Shown piece after piece: positions 43,205-51,534 of a DNA stretch of 64,000 nucleotides. The stretch is from an uncultured Draconibacterium sp. (GTDB taxonomy: Bacteria > Bacteroidota > Bacteroidia > Bacteroidales > Prolixibacteraceae). Where the stretch lies: positions 1 through 64,000 of the forward strand of contig CANLMQ010000024.1 in NCBI GenBank assembly GCA_947492175.1, given 5' to 3'. Positions within the stretch are counted from its first letter, which is position 1. Each line of letters starts with the position of its first letter. The notes beneath the pieces were generated by a model, which searched no databases, was not told the origin of the DNA, and was given only the letters and a program-made list of their open reading frames with translations. Both the position numbers and the translations under genes were made by a program.

Positions 43205-46200
43205 TTAAAATTTAAGTGACAAATTGAAAGTATAGGATTTCATTGTTGGAGGCGATCCCATCTCCATACCTATGGCGTTGGTTCCAACACCAATTACAGA
43301 CTCAGGATCGATTCCGGGAGTTTCGCTGTGAATCAACCAGATGTTATTACCAATAAATGACACATCGGCACCATTTATAGGAATATTGTTAAACCACTGT
43401 GAAGGCAATTTGTAACCAACTTTCAGGTTTCTGATCCGAATACTAGTTGCATCATAAGTGAATTCATCGGTAATTCCCAGGTTACCTGTTGAGGCTACTC
43501 TTGCCCAGTAATCCTGAGGTAAGACTTCCTCTGTATTTGTTGAATAAGAACCATCTTCGTTTTCAACCACTCCATCAACAACAAAGCTTTCACGTTCGCC
43601 GTTAACTACAGTTGCAGCCGCAGTACCTCTGGAATGAGTAAATGCGGTTGTTCCCGAGAAAATTTTACCACCAAATTTAGCATCAACCAATACACTTAAA
43701 CTTATATTTTTGTACGAGACCATATTGGTTACACCAAGCATCCAGTCGGGATGTTGATTTCCGAGATATTCCCAGTCTCCTCCTTTAAGAGGTAAGCCAC
43801 TTTCATCGACCACAATTTTTCCAAAATGAGGGCTGGTTTCGTCATCTACACGAACCACTTTTTTACCGTACATTTCGCCATAGTTACCACCAACCATTGC
43901 TACAATCTTCAGGTCATCAACAGTTCCCAGGCTATACTCTTCAACACCTTCTGCCAATTCAATGATTTTATTTTCATTTGTCGACATATTCGCATTAAGT
44001 GTCCAGCTGAAACCATTTCGGTTTCTGATGATATCGGCATTAAACATGATCTCAATCCCCTGGTTTTGAATGTTACCGGCATTAATTTTTTTAGATTTAT
44101 AACCGCTAAACGGATCCAAAGGTAAATTAATCAACTGATTGGTAGCATTGGTTTTATACCATGTAAAATCGAGACCGATACGATTATCGAAGAATCTCAT
44201 ATCGATACCGGCTTCATACGACTTAATAAGCTCATTTACGACATTCGGATCAAATAAAGTAGTACCAGGTGCCGCAGTTGTTTGTTCGTGAGGAGAATTC
44301 GATTTCCCAATACCATAAGTATTGTATAACTGGTATGGAGGAAGGTCGTTACCTACCTCAGCATAAGAACCTCTAACTTTAGCAAAAGTTAACCATTCCG
44401 GTAAAGTACCACCATTCTGAGTTATCATATCTGTAAGAATTGCTGATACACTTATCGATGGGTACAGAAATGAACGGTTTTCTTTAATCATTGTTGAAGA
44501 CCAGTCGTTACGAACTGTCGCATCAAGGAATAAATATCCGTCCCAGTTTAACTGTAACGAACCATACAGCGAGTTGATCTTTTTCTCTGAATAGCCTTGT
44601 GATACCGACGGCTTATCAACACCATTATTCAGGCTGAAGAGGTTCGGAACAACTAAATCGCCTGAATTACTACTCAATCCCTGGTTTTTCTGATGCATCA
44701 TGTTTCCACCTACAGTAAGAAAACCACCTAATCTGTCAACCAGATTATCCTTTTGAGCCTTGATAAGGAAGCTAAAGTTATTTTCAAAAGCTTCATTAAT
44801 ACTTTTACTATATACTCCTGCAGGACGAACAATACCTCCTGTATGAATTTTAGATTCTTTTTTAGTTGTATAATAGTCGGTTCCACCTTTAATTTCGGCA
44901 TTTAACCAATCGGTAAAGTCATATGCCAAAGACATGAACCCAATTAAGCGATCCCTGGTATCGTTGTCTTTACCATACTGAAGGTTCCACCATGGGTTAC
45001 CTTGGGGAGTGCTTTGGTCATCCCACCATATCTGGTTTCCGTCCGAGTCTATCGACGGATTAAAATCGCGGATATCCAATGAAACAGGCAATGTCCACAT
45101 GGTATAGAACGAGTTGTTTTGAGCTGCAATACCGGCTAAAGGCCTGTTTTCGGCATTCGACTTAATAAAAGTTGCTTTGGTATCGAACTTCCATTTGTCA
45201 TTTTCTCCAAATATACTGGTTGCTCTTATTGTAAAAGTACTTCTGTCAATATGTGTTTCAGGAATCACACTCTTATTATCGTAACGTGTAACAGACGCAA
45301 AAACATTGGTTTTGTTTACAAGTTGCGAGTACGATACGTTTTGGTTCGAAACAATACCGGTTCTAAAGAAATTTGCCGTGTTGTCGAAAGTTTCCAGCGG
45401 AGACTGTCCACCTTTCCAGTCATCAACCAACTGTCCCTCTGCTTTTGGCCCCCATGAACTGCGCGACAACCTGTCGAAAGTGCCGTACGATCCCTGGCCA
45501 AATTCCATTTGAAGGTCGGGTTGTGTTAACAATGTTTCGAAACCTACCCTTGAATTAATGGTAATACCGGCTCCTTTTGTTCGCTTACCTTTTTTAGTGG
45601 TAATAAGAATTACACCATTACCTGCACGTGAACCGTAAAGTGCGGCAGCCGATGCACCTTTCAAAACCGACATTGATTCAATATCATCTGGGTTCAGATC
45701 TCCGATACCGCTACCGAAATCTCTTCCGGCACCTGATCCCCACATATCAACCTCTGCACCATCGGTAAAGTTATCGATAGGCATACCGTCGACAACAACC
45801 AGCGGCTGGTTACTACCGGTTAAAGAGTTGTTACCGCGAAGAATAATTTTTGATGAACCTGCCGGTCCGCCGGCTCCTCTTACAATCTGCAACCCTGAAA
45901 CTTTACCAGATAAGGTATTTGCAAGGTTAGGCTCCCTTGAATCAACAAGGTCGGTACCTCCAATTTCCTGCATAGCATAACCCAGCGATTTTTTTTCGCG
46001 CTGAATACCAAGTGCAGTTACCACTACTTCGTCGATACCAACTGCATCGGTTAACAAGGTTACGTCAATCGTAGCACGACCATCGACTACCTCTTCCACA
46101 GTTTTCATACCTACAAAAGAAAATACCAGTGTTGCATCGTCAGCAACAGTAAGTGAGAATTTTCCATCAACATTTGTTATGGTACCGTTTCCGGTCCCCT

Positions 46201-46330
46201 TCTCAATTATTGAAGCACCGGGAATTCCAATGCCTTCATCGTCTATGACTGTACCAGTCACAGTTCTCTGCGCGTAGGCACTACTTAGTAGTGCAACACA
46301 CATTCCCAAGATTAAAATAACCTTTCGCAT
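43205..46330 (-). CDS. SusC/RagA TonB-dependent outer-membrane transporter (unit 1)
   Basis: A 1041-residue TonB-linked porin. Signal peptide 1-20; carboxypeptidase-D-regulatory-like domain 22-105 (TVTGTVIDDEGIGIPGASI); a DEVVVTALG motif near 100-108; a plug domain (about 115-235) with LRGNNSLTGSNQPLVVVDG and SVLKGASAAALYGSR; then the 22-strand barrel ending SYTFNLSLKF. It imports a bulky ligand with the SusD lipoprotein, energised by TonB. It starts 43 bases after the ROK gene stop, with the conserved ACTAAAATCT leader shared by unit 2, and is probably co-transcribed with it. Confidence 0.95.
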   Translation of the reverse strand: MRKVILILGMCVALLSSAYAQRTVTGTVIDDEGIGIPGASIIEKGTGNGTITNVDGKFSLTVADDATLVFSFVGMKTVEEVVDGRATIDVTLLTDAVGIDEVVVTALGIQREKKSLGYAMQEIGGTDLVDSREPNLANTLSGKVSGLQIVRGAGGPAGSSKIILRGNNSLTGSNQPLVVVDGMPIDNFTDGAEVDMWGSGAGRDFGSGIGDLNPDDIESMSVLKGASAAALYGSRAGNGVILITTKKGKRTKGAGITINSRVGFETLLTQPDLQMEFGQGSYGTFDRLSRSSWGPKAEGQLVDDWKGGQSPLETFDNTANFFRTGIVSNQNVSYSQLVNKTNVFASVTRYDNKSVIPETHIDRSTFTIRATSIFGENDKWKFDTKATFIKSNAENRPLAGIAAQNNSFYTMWTLPVSLDIRDFNPSIDSDGNQIWWDDQSTPQGNPWWNLQYGKDNDTRDRLIGFMSLAYDFTDWLNAEIKGGTDYYTTKKESKIHTGGIVRPAGVYSKSINEAFENNFSFLIKAQKDNLVDRLGGFLTVGGNMMHQKNQGLSSNSGDLVVPNLFSLNNGVDKPSVSQGYSEKKINSLYGSLQLNWDGYLFLDATVRNDWSSTMIKENRSFLYPSISVSAILTDMITQNGGTLPEWLTFAKVRGSYAEVGNDLPPYQLYNTYGIGKSNSPHEQTTAAPGTTLFDPNVVNELIKSYEAGIDMRFFDNRIGLDFTWYKTNATNQLINLPLDPFSGYKSKKINAGNIQNQGIEIMFNADIIRNRNGFSWTLNANMSTNENKIIELAEGVEEYSLGTVDDLKIVAMVGGNYGEMYGKKVVRVDDETSPHFGKIVVDESGLPLKGGDWEYLGNQHPDWMLGVTNMVSYKNISLSVLVDAKFGGKIFSGTTAFTHSRGTAAATVVNGERESFVVDGVVENEDGSYSTNTEEVLPQDYWARVASTGNLGITDEFTYDATSIRIRNLKVGYKLPSQWFNNIPINGADVSFIGNNIWLIHSETPGIDPESVIGVGTNAIGMEMGSPPTMKSYTFNLSLKF

Positions 46331-46372
46331 AGATTTTAGTTTAAATGGTTCTTAATAGATAAATAATTAGAT

Positions 46373-47599
46373 TTAATTATACATATCACTGAACAGCTTC
46401 TGAAATAACATGGCTGTTAAGCCCAGTAATCCAGAATGTTCCCACTGTTCAGAAATTACGATCTGAGTATTTCCGGAGATTTGTTCCAGACAATGTTTAT
46501 TAACTGCCTGTTGAATTGGCGTTAATACAAATTGTCGTGCTTCTGAAACAACCCCTCCTAAAACAATTATATCGGGATTCAGCAACTGAATGGTATTAGA
46601 CAAAGCCTTACCCAGTGCGAGCCCAATCGAGTTCAATAACGAAATAGAAAATTCGTCGCCGGTTCTGGCAGCTTGTATAATATCTTCTACTTCAATTTCG
46701 TGTTCCCTGTTCGTGAATTTTGCGGTTAATTGTGACACTTTACCTGCTTTCACAGCTTCGCGCGCTTTTCTCAATATAACATATACAGAAGTTACTGTTT
46801 CGAGACATCCGCGTTTCCCACAGATACAGAGATCGCCATCGTCAACAAATTTAATATGCGACAACTCTCCGGCAAAACCGGTTGCTCCGTTATACAGTTT
46901 CCCATTTAGAATCATTCCAAGGCCAAGCCCCCAGTTCCAATTTAGAATCATTGCATTTCGATGTCCTTTTGCTGTACCAAAAATGTATTCGCCATAGGCC
47001 TGCATACGGGCATCGTTATTAACATAAACCAGCTTTTTAAACTTCTGACTAACACGCTCTTTTACGTTCTTAAGTTCTTTCTTTTTAATGGTATTATTTA
47101 TTCCATTTGCTTCGTCAACCAACCCCGGCATAGCCAAACCTATCCCCAATACCCGGGTCTCGTCAATATTATTTTCGTGTATAATCTTTTGAGCGCCATT
47201 ATATATCTTCTCAACCAATTCCTCATCGTCAACATTGGTTTCAAAACCTATTACCGGGCCAACCAGTTGTGTATGTGAATCATAAATTCCGATTTTGCCA
47301 CTAAACCTCCCCAGTTCACATGCAATAATAAAGATTGAATCATTCTTCAACCCAAATAACATTGGTTTTCGTCCTCCTTTCGACTTTCCTGCACCACGCG
47401 ATTCGACCAGCTTTAGCTCGCCTAATTCTTTTAACAGCGATATAGCAGTTGGTAAGCTAACTCCAATTTTTTTACCTATAACTGTGGCCGAAAGTGTATC
47501 GTGGTGGTACAATAGATCCAGAATCTTCTTTTTACGCCGGTAATTTTTCCGTTCATTACCAGTTAGAGCAACATCGTTTATTTTTTCAATCAGGATCAT
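46373..47599 (-). CDS. ROK-family transcriptional regulator (unit 1)
   Basis: A 408-residue sugar-responsive regulator. The N-terminal HTH (about 36-60) has recognition region KKIGVSLPTAISLLKELG; the wing is SRGAGKSKGGRKP. The ROK domain has CELGRFSGKIG at the site of the kinase P-loop (so kinase activity is not expected) and the Zn site CICGKRGCLE at about 256-265. NNDARMQAYGE and NWNWGLGLGMIL are the sugar-binding core. It lies directly ahead of susC/susD of unit 1, in the same direction, and should repress or activate them in response to an imported sugar or derivative. Confidence 0.92.
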   Translation of the reverse strand: MILIEKINDVALTGNERKNYRRKKKILDLLYHHDTLSATVIGKKIGVSLPTAISLLKELGELKLVESRGAGKSKGGRKPMLFGLKNDSIFIIACELGRFSGKIGIYDSHTQLVGPVIGFETNVDDEELVEKIYNGAQKIIHENNIDETRVLGIGLAMPGLVDEANGINNTIKKKELKNVKERVSQKFKKLVYVNNDARMQAYGEYIFGTAKGHRNAMILNWNWGLGLGMILNGKLYNGATGFAGELSHIKFVDDGDLCICGKRGCLETVTSVYVILRKAREAVKAGKVSQLTAKFTNREHEIEVEDIIQAARTGDEFSISLLNSIGLALGKALSNTIQLLNPDIIVLGGVVSEARQFVLTPIQQAVNKHCLEQISGNTQIVISEQWEHSGLLGLTAMLFQKLFSDMYN

Positions 47600-48049
47600 T
47601 TTCGTTAAGTAAGGTTAAATTCTTTCGCAAATTAAACATATATTTTATCTTACACACATACTTTTACAATTTTTTTTATAAAGCATTGCTCTTTCACATC
47701 TATTCGATCTTTTGCATTACATATTGATTATATTTCTTTTTATTTGCTTACACTTTCCTATATTCCAGTAATTATCTAAATAAGAAAATCAAAAACTGCT
47801 TTTACCATTTCTATTACCATGCCTTTTAATCTCTGTATCGCCACAATAAACATTTCCTTCCAATCAGGAATTTTGAGTCCATATGTCCCTTAAAATCTTA
47901 TATAACAACTAATGCGGATAAATAGTTGAGAATCCTAAGGTGGAGATTAACTTTCAGCATGCAAACAAGTAACGCCACAACAGAAAATACTCTTGCAATA
48001 TAAAATAAGTAGATAATGTTAATTAATCCGGTATGGCAACCGAACACTG
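47600..48049. other. AT-rich spacer upstream of ROK unit 1
   Basis: No gene is seen in these 450 bases. On the minus strand near the ROK start (47600-47650) the words TTTAATTTGCG and GAATTTAACC resemble TTTTATTGCG and GAATTTTAAG-GTTAACC ahead of the ROK gene of unit 2 (58055-58110), so part of the ROK promoter/operator is probably conserved. The rest looks like ordinary AT-rich filler, possibly remains of a deleted gene. Confidence 0.35.
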
Positions 48050-48059
48050 ATTATGAATC
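48050..48059. repeat. Left target-site duplication of the IS4 element
   Basis: ATTATGAATC, repeated exactly at 49435-49444. A 9-10 base duplication is normal for IS4-family insertion. Confidence 0.85.
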
Positions 48060-49434
48060 ATGAGTGTTCGGAAAATTTTTTAGTGAAACTCAAGTAGTTT
48101 CAACAATTTTATGCAGACGGTCTTGATAACTTACTGGTATTTTGTCGTGTAGCTTAATTTTCCAAATTTATTTTTGCCCTGTCACTAAGATTATTAGAAC
48201 TGACAGGCAAACAAACAAAAATATCGGTATCAGAACTGTTGTCATTACTTCCTGATGAGGAACTCAACAAGATTGCCAGACAGACAAAGGTTAATTACTA
48301 TGTAAAAGTATTAGATGGCAAAAGTATTTTCTGTTTAATACTTTATGCTTTGGTAGAGTGCCAGCGTAATAGTCTTCGAACAATGGAAGATATTTTTAAT
48401 AGCCCGCAATTTAAATTTTTATTTAATCTGGATTCATCTCAAACGGTCCGACATAGTTCTATCTCTGAGAGGTTAAGCGTAATAAACATTGAGTTCTTTC
48501 AACAAGCCTACGATTTAACCTATAAATATTTCAGCTCCTATTATAACCGGATACAACGTGAAAATGCACGTTTGATACAAGTTGATTCTTCGATGGTAGC
48601 AGAAGCTGCGAACAAGCTAATTGATGGCATGAATATAGGGAGAAAGAAAGATGGGAAGAAACAAATAAAATATACCGTTGCATTTGATGGAGATTTGCCG
48701 TGTATGACAAAAATATTCACAAACAGGCAATGTCTTAGTGAAGACATAACTATTCCACAGGTAGTATTTGATTATGCCCAAAAAGAGAAAAGTGCCATTT
48801 TTACATTTGACCGTGGGGTAGGTAAACGAGAAACATTCCGCAGGCTTTCGCAACAAGGAACCTCTTTTGTAACAAGAATTAATCCAGGGGCAAAATATAA
48901 GTTGGTTCGCGAACTAGAAAATGGAAACAACAGGCTTGTTGGTTCCCTGGAATTAATTAAGGAACTAGAGGTTCAACTACCTAAAAACAGGAAAGAGCAT
49001 TGGGTTTTCTCTGAAGAAACTTTTAGGTTAACAATTACACAACACCCAGAAGATGGGACAGAATATTGGTTTCTGACCAACCTATTTGAAATTGATGTTG
49101 AAGAGGTTCTCCAATATTACAAGAAACGCTGGGACATTGAAGTCTTTTTCAGGTTTCTGAAACAAGAATTAAACTTTAGCCACATAACCTCAACCAATCC
49201 CAATGGAATAGCAGTAATGATGTACATGACCATGATTACCGCAATGATGGTGTTGATATATAAAAAACTCAACAATGTTTGTTACAAAACCGCAGTAAGA
49301 AGAATCTCGTTAGAAATTAACGAGTTAATTATAAAAATGATAGTAAAACATTGTGGAGGAGATCCGAGTTTAGTTTTTCGCTGATTTGACTTTTAGGAAA
49401 TCGTGTGCTTCGGGGATTCTTCCGAACACTCGTA
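48060..49434 (+). mobile_element. IS4-family insertion sequence, complete, about 1375 bp
   Basis: The element is bounded by short imperfect inverted repeats: the left end ATGAGTGTTCGGAA (48060-48073) and the reverse complement of the right end, ACGAGTGTTCGGAA. Identical 10-base target duplications flank it. It carries one transposase gene (48239-49384) in the middle. Just outside the left duplication, CCGAACACTG (48040-48049) matches an inverted IS end, so the insertion seems to lie beside an older end or at a look-alike site. It splits ROK unit 1 from the GNAT pair and unit 2. Confidence 0.87.
48239..49384 (+). CDS. IS4-family DDE transposase
   Basis: A 381-residue transposase from the TTG at 48239; the same frame is open upstream to 48158 without ATG, so the true N-terminus may be up to 27 residues longer. 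The DDE triad is Asp116 (QVDSSMV), Asp191 (TFDRGV) and Glu301, the last within the IS4 signature Y-2-R-3-E-6-K: Tyr294, Arg297, Glu301, Lys308. A beta-strand insertion domain lies between the second Asp and the Glu, as in IS4. The frame is whole, so the element may still be active. Confidence 0.92.
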   Translation: MSLLPDEELNKIARQTKVNYYVKVLDGKSIFCLILYALVECQRNSLRTMEDIFNSPQFKFLFNLDSSQTVRHSSISERLSVINIEFFQQAYDLTYKYFSSYYNRIQRENARLIQVDSSMVAEAANKLIDGMNIGRKKDGKKQIKYTVAFDGDLPCMTKIFTNRQCLSEDITIPQVVFDYAQKEKSAIFTFDRGVGKRETFRRLSQQGTSFVTRINPGAKYKLVRELENGNNRLVGSLELIKELEVQLPKNRKEHWVFSEETFRLTITQHPEDGTEYWFLTNLFEIDVEEVLQYYKKRWDIEVFFRFLKQELNFSHITSTNPNGIAVMMYMTMITAMMVLIYKKLNNVCYKTAVRRISLEINELIIKMIVKHCGGDPSLVFR

Positions 49435-49444
49435 ATTATGAATC
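49435..49444. repeat. Right target-site duplication of the IS4 element
   Basis: ATTATGAATC, an exact copy of 48050-48059. The following 280 bases up to 49724 carry no gene that I can support. Confidence 0.85.
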
Positions 49445-49724
49445 CCAACGCCATCCATTATATAACTAATGTATAATATATGACTGATGAGAAACGATTT
49501 CGGTAGAAAACAAACTATAAAAATCCACTACCTTCTAAACAAGAAAAGTTATCGACCAGTAAAACACATCGTTTTATCCTAATTATGATCAATTGATGAA
49601 TCGGCATGCTCATAATACATTATAGTACTTTTATGAGTACCACTATCTGGCAAAAGTTAAATCGCTTTATATAACCATAAGATTAAGGAGATTATTTAAA
49701 AGAGAGAAAGATAAAGTCCCGCCT

Positions 49725-50444
49725 TCAGGACCTAATGATTTTGTCGTAAATTCCTTTGTTGACTTCTCTGCAAAGGTCAAACTCACACTGCCATACCTCG
49801 TATTGTCCTTTCTGTTTCTTAAATTTCTTCCACTCGTGGTGAAGCTTATAAATATTCCTCCAAGCCTCATCCTTTCCTTCTTTACAAAGCAAAATCTCTT
49901 GTACAAACCTGTTGTTTGTGACCAGAAAAAAGCGATAAGAAAACTGATCTACAGTTTCTATACTTATTATTTTCCGGTGTATCAGATCATAAATAGGTTC
50001 AAAGAATGACAAGTAGTTAGCTACTTTAATCACTTGCAAACTATCTTCAACATCAAAAGGATTTGTTTTTTGCCGGTCGTTTTTAGAAGCTTCCAGTATA
50101 GTGTAAATCTCCTGCAAATCAGCGTTAGATAGAAAATTATTACTTATTTCCATGGCAAATTGTGCCTCTTCCAGGTTTCTTTCCTTTTTAAACTGATAAA
50201 AAAGTCCAAGAAGGCTTAATGCTCCAACTATTTTAGATAAAATTTCGAGGTATAAATCGAATTTAAAAATGTAGTAAATAAAACCTAGTTGTTCCGACCG
50301 GTTCGTAAGTTCTTTTAGGTTATCTTTTTGCGAAGCCAGTAATAATAAATCTTCAGAAATCCCGCTATCGATAGCTGGCAAAATAAATGTTAGAGCAATA
50401 ATTAATACTAAAAATGGTGCAATCCCCCGACTTAGCAATTTCAT
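49725..50444 (-). CDS. Membrane protein of unknown function (DUF4760-like)
   Basis: A 239-residue protein with two N-terminal membrane helices (about 8-27 and 68-88) separated by a short loop rich in Leu and Glu, followed by a soluble helical domain of about 150 residues (FKKERNLEEAQFAMEISNNFL, then WRNIYKLHHEWKKFKKQ). The pattern resembles DUF4760-type membrane proteins, but I cannot confirm the family. It lies seven bases after the GNAT gene and is probably its partner. Function unknown. Confidence 0.6.
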   Translation of the reverse strand: MKLLSRGIAPFLVLIIALTFILPAIDSGISEDLLLLASQKDNLKELTNRSEQLGFIYYIFKFDLYLEILSKIVGALSLLGLFYQFKKERNLEEAQFAMEISNNFLSNADLQEIYTILEASKNDRQKTNPFDVEDSLQVIKVANYLSFFEPIYDLIHRKIISIETVDQFSYRFFLVTNNRFVQEILLCKEGKDEAWRNIYKLHHEWKKFKKQKGQYEVWQCEFDLCREVNKGIYDKIIRS

Positions 50445-50451
50445 AAGTAGT

Positions 50452-51279
50452 TTACTTTTGGCGTTCTAATAAATAGTAAAATTCTTTTTTGTTGTAAAAT
50501 ATATTTGTAATCCTGATATGGTTTTTATAACACAAATCCAATATAGTACTTATGTGTACCGACCATTTCTGAGCCAGTTGTTTATCATGTAATTTTATGG
50601 CTTCCATGTTTACCGGAACAGGTATTTTGTAGAGACTATGAATGTTTTCCGGTTGACTAATACCAATTACTTTCAAGTCGCCATTTTGGTTTCTCGCAGT
50701 CGATAATAAAGAAATATAAGTATCTATTGATGGTTCTTTTTGAACATTTCTGTGCTCTAATTCAGAAATATCTACTTTTGAAAGATCCCACGAAATAATC
50801 AAACGATTACTTGCCACCCCTTTATTGATTTCGTCTAGCATTTCGCCATAATAATTCGGGATGTACTCTTTAGGAACACCATTCAGTTTTCGAATATAAA
50901 GGTTGGCATTTTTTGTATCTAAAGGGTCATATGTCCATTTTATAATAGTAAAGCCTCGGTTTAGTATTTCACTTGCCATCTGAAGCTTTAATTTCAGGCC
51001 AATTCCCTGATTCCGACAAGCATAGTGCACTCCTATATTGTGAATATAGAAGTACTTTTCGCCCCCTCTATGTCCGGGAAATCCGAAGATGTAACCAGCC
51101 GGCATATTTTTGAGGTAAGCTATAATAACCAGTCCTCCATTGTTGATAATTGCACTGTAAATATGTCCTGGAGTAACATCAACATCCTTCAATCCCCAAA
51201 TTTCTTTATGAAGCTTTTGTATCTGCTTAAAGTCATCAGAGGACTTACAATATTTAAAGCTTAACTGGCCGTTGTTCAT
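50452..51279 (-). CDS. GNAT-family N-acetyltransferase (COG3375-like)
   Basis: A 275-residue acetyltransferase. The GNAT core is at about 8-150: KYCKSSDDFKQIQKLHKEIWG begins it, the acetyl-CoA loop is the YACRNQGIGLKLKLQ segment (Q/R-x-x-G-x-G/A), and ITIIKWTYDPLDTKNANLYIRKLNG follows. This long form, with a C-terminal extension, resembles the COG3375 group of unknown substrate. I chose ATG at 51279 (MNNGQLSFKY); the frame extends to 51330 but without family-like sequence. It is followed by a membrane protein gene and flanked by the IS element and susD of unit 2. Confidence 0.82.
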   Translation of the reverse strand: MNNGQLSFKYCKSSDDFKQIQKLHKEIWGLKDVDVTPGHIYSAIINNGGLVIIAYLKNMPAGYIFGFPGHRGGEKYFYIHNIGVHYACRNQGIGLKLKLQMASEILNRGFTIIKWTYDPLDTKNANLYIRKLNGVPKEYIPNYYGEMLDEINKGVASNRLIISWDLSKVDISELEHRNVQKEPSIDTYISLLSTARNQNGDLKVIGISQPENIHSLYKIPVPVNMEAIKLHDKQLAQKWSVHISTILDLCYKNHIRITNIFYNKKEFYYLLERQK

Positions 51280-51465
51280 GGTTTTGTTTCTTAAATTACG
51301 CAATGTGCTTAAAAAACATTTAAAACACAACTATATTTTTGTTAAATACCATAGTCAGGTGAAATAAAATTAAACTCTGGAATATGTTAGAAAGGTTATC
51401 AGTCTGAATGTTTTTATGTTAAATTACAATAAGAAACTCAAAAAATACTTTTAGAATACAAAAAA

Positions 51466-51488
51466 CCGCTGTCCATAATGAACAGCGG
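51466..51488 (-). terminator. Terminator after the second susD gene
   Basis: CCGCTG (51466-51471) pairs with CAGCGG (51483-51488) beside an A-run that gives U on the minus strand. It lies 46 bases past the stop at 51535. The loop TCCATAATGAA is almost the same as in the third terminator (CCCATAACGAA), so the two were probably duplicated with their units. Confidence 0.85.
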
Positions 51489-51534
51489 CTTACTATTGCT
51501 AAACAATGTTAGCTATTTTATAAAAGCGTTTTAA

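Noticed and set aside
43826..47727. Several plus-strand open frames of 70-135 codons opposite susC and ROK genes
   Set aside because: They are antisense shadows of strong coding regions, without start context or family features.
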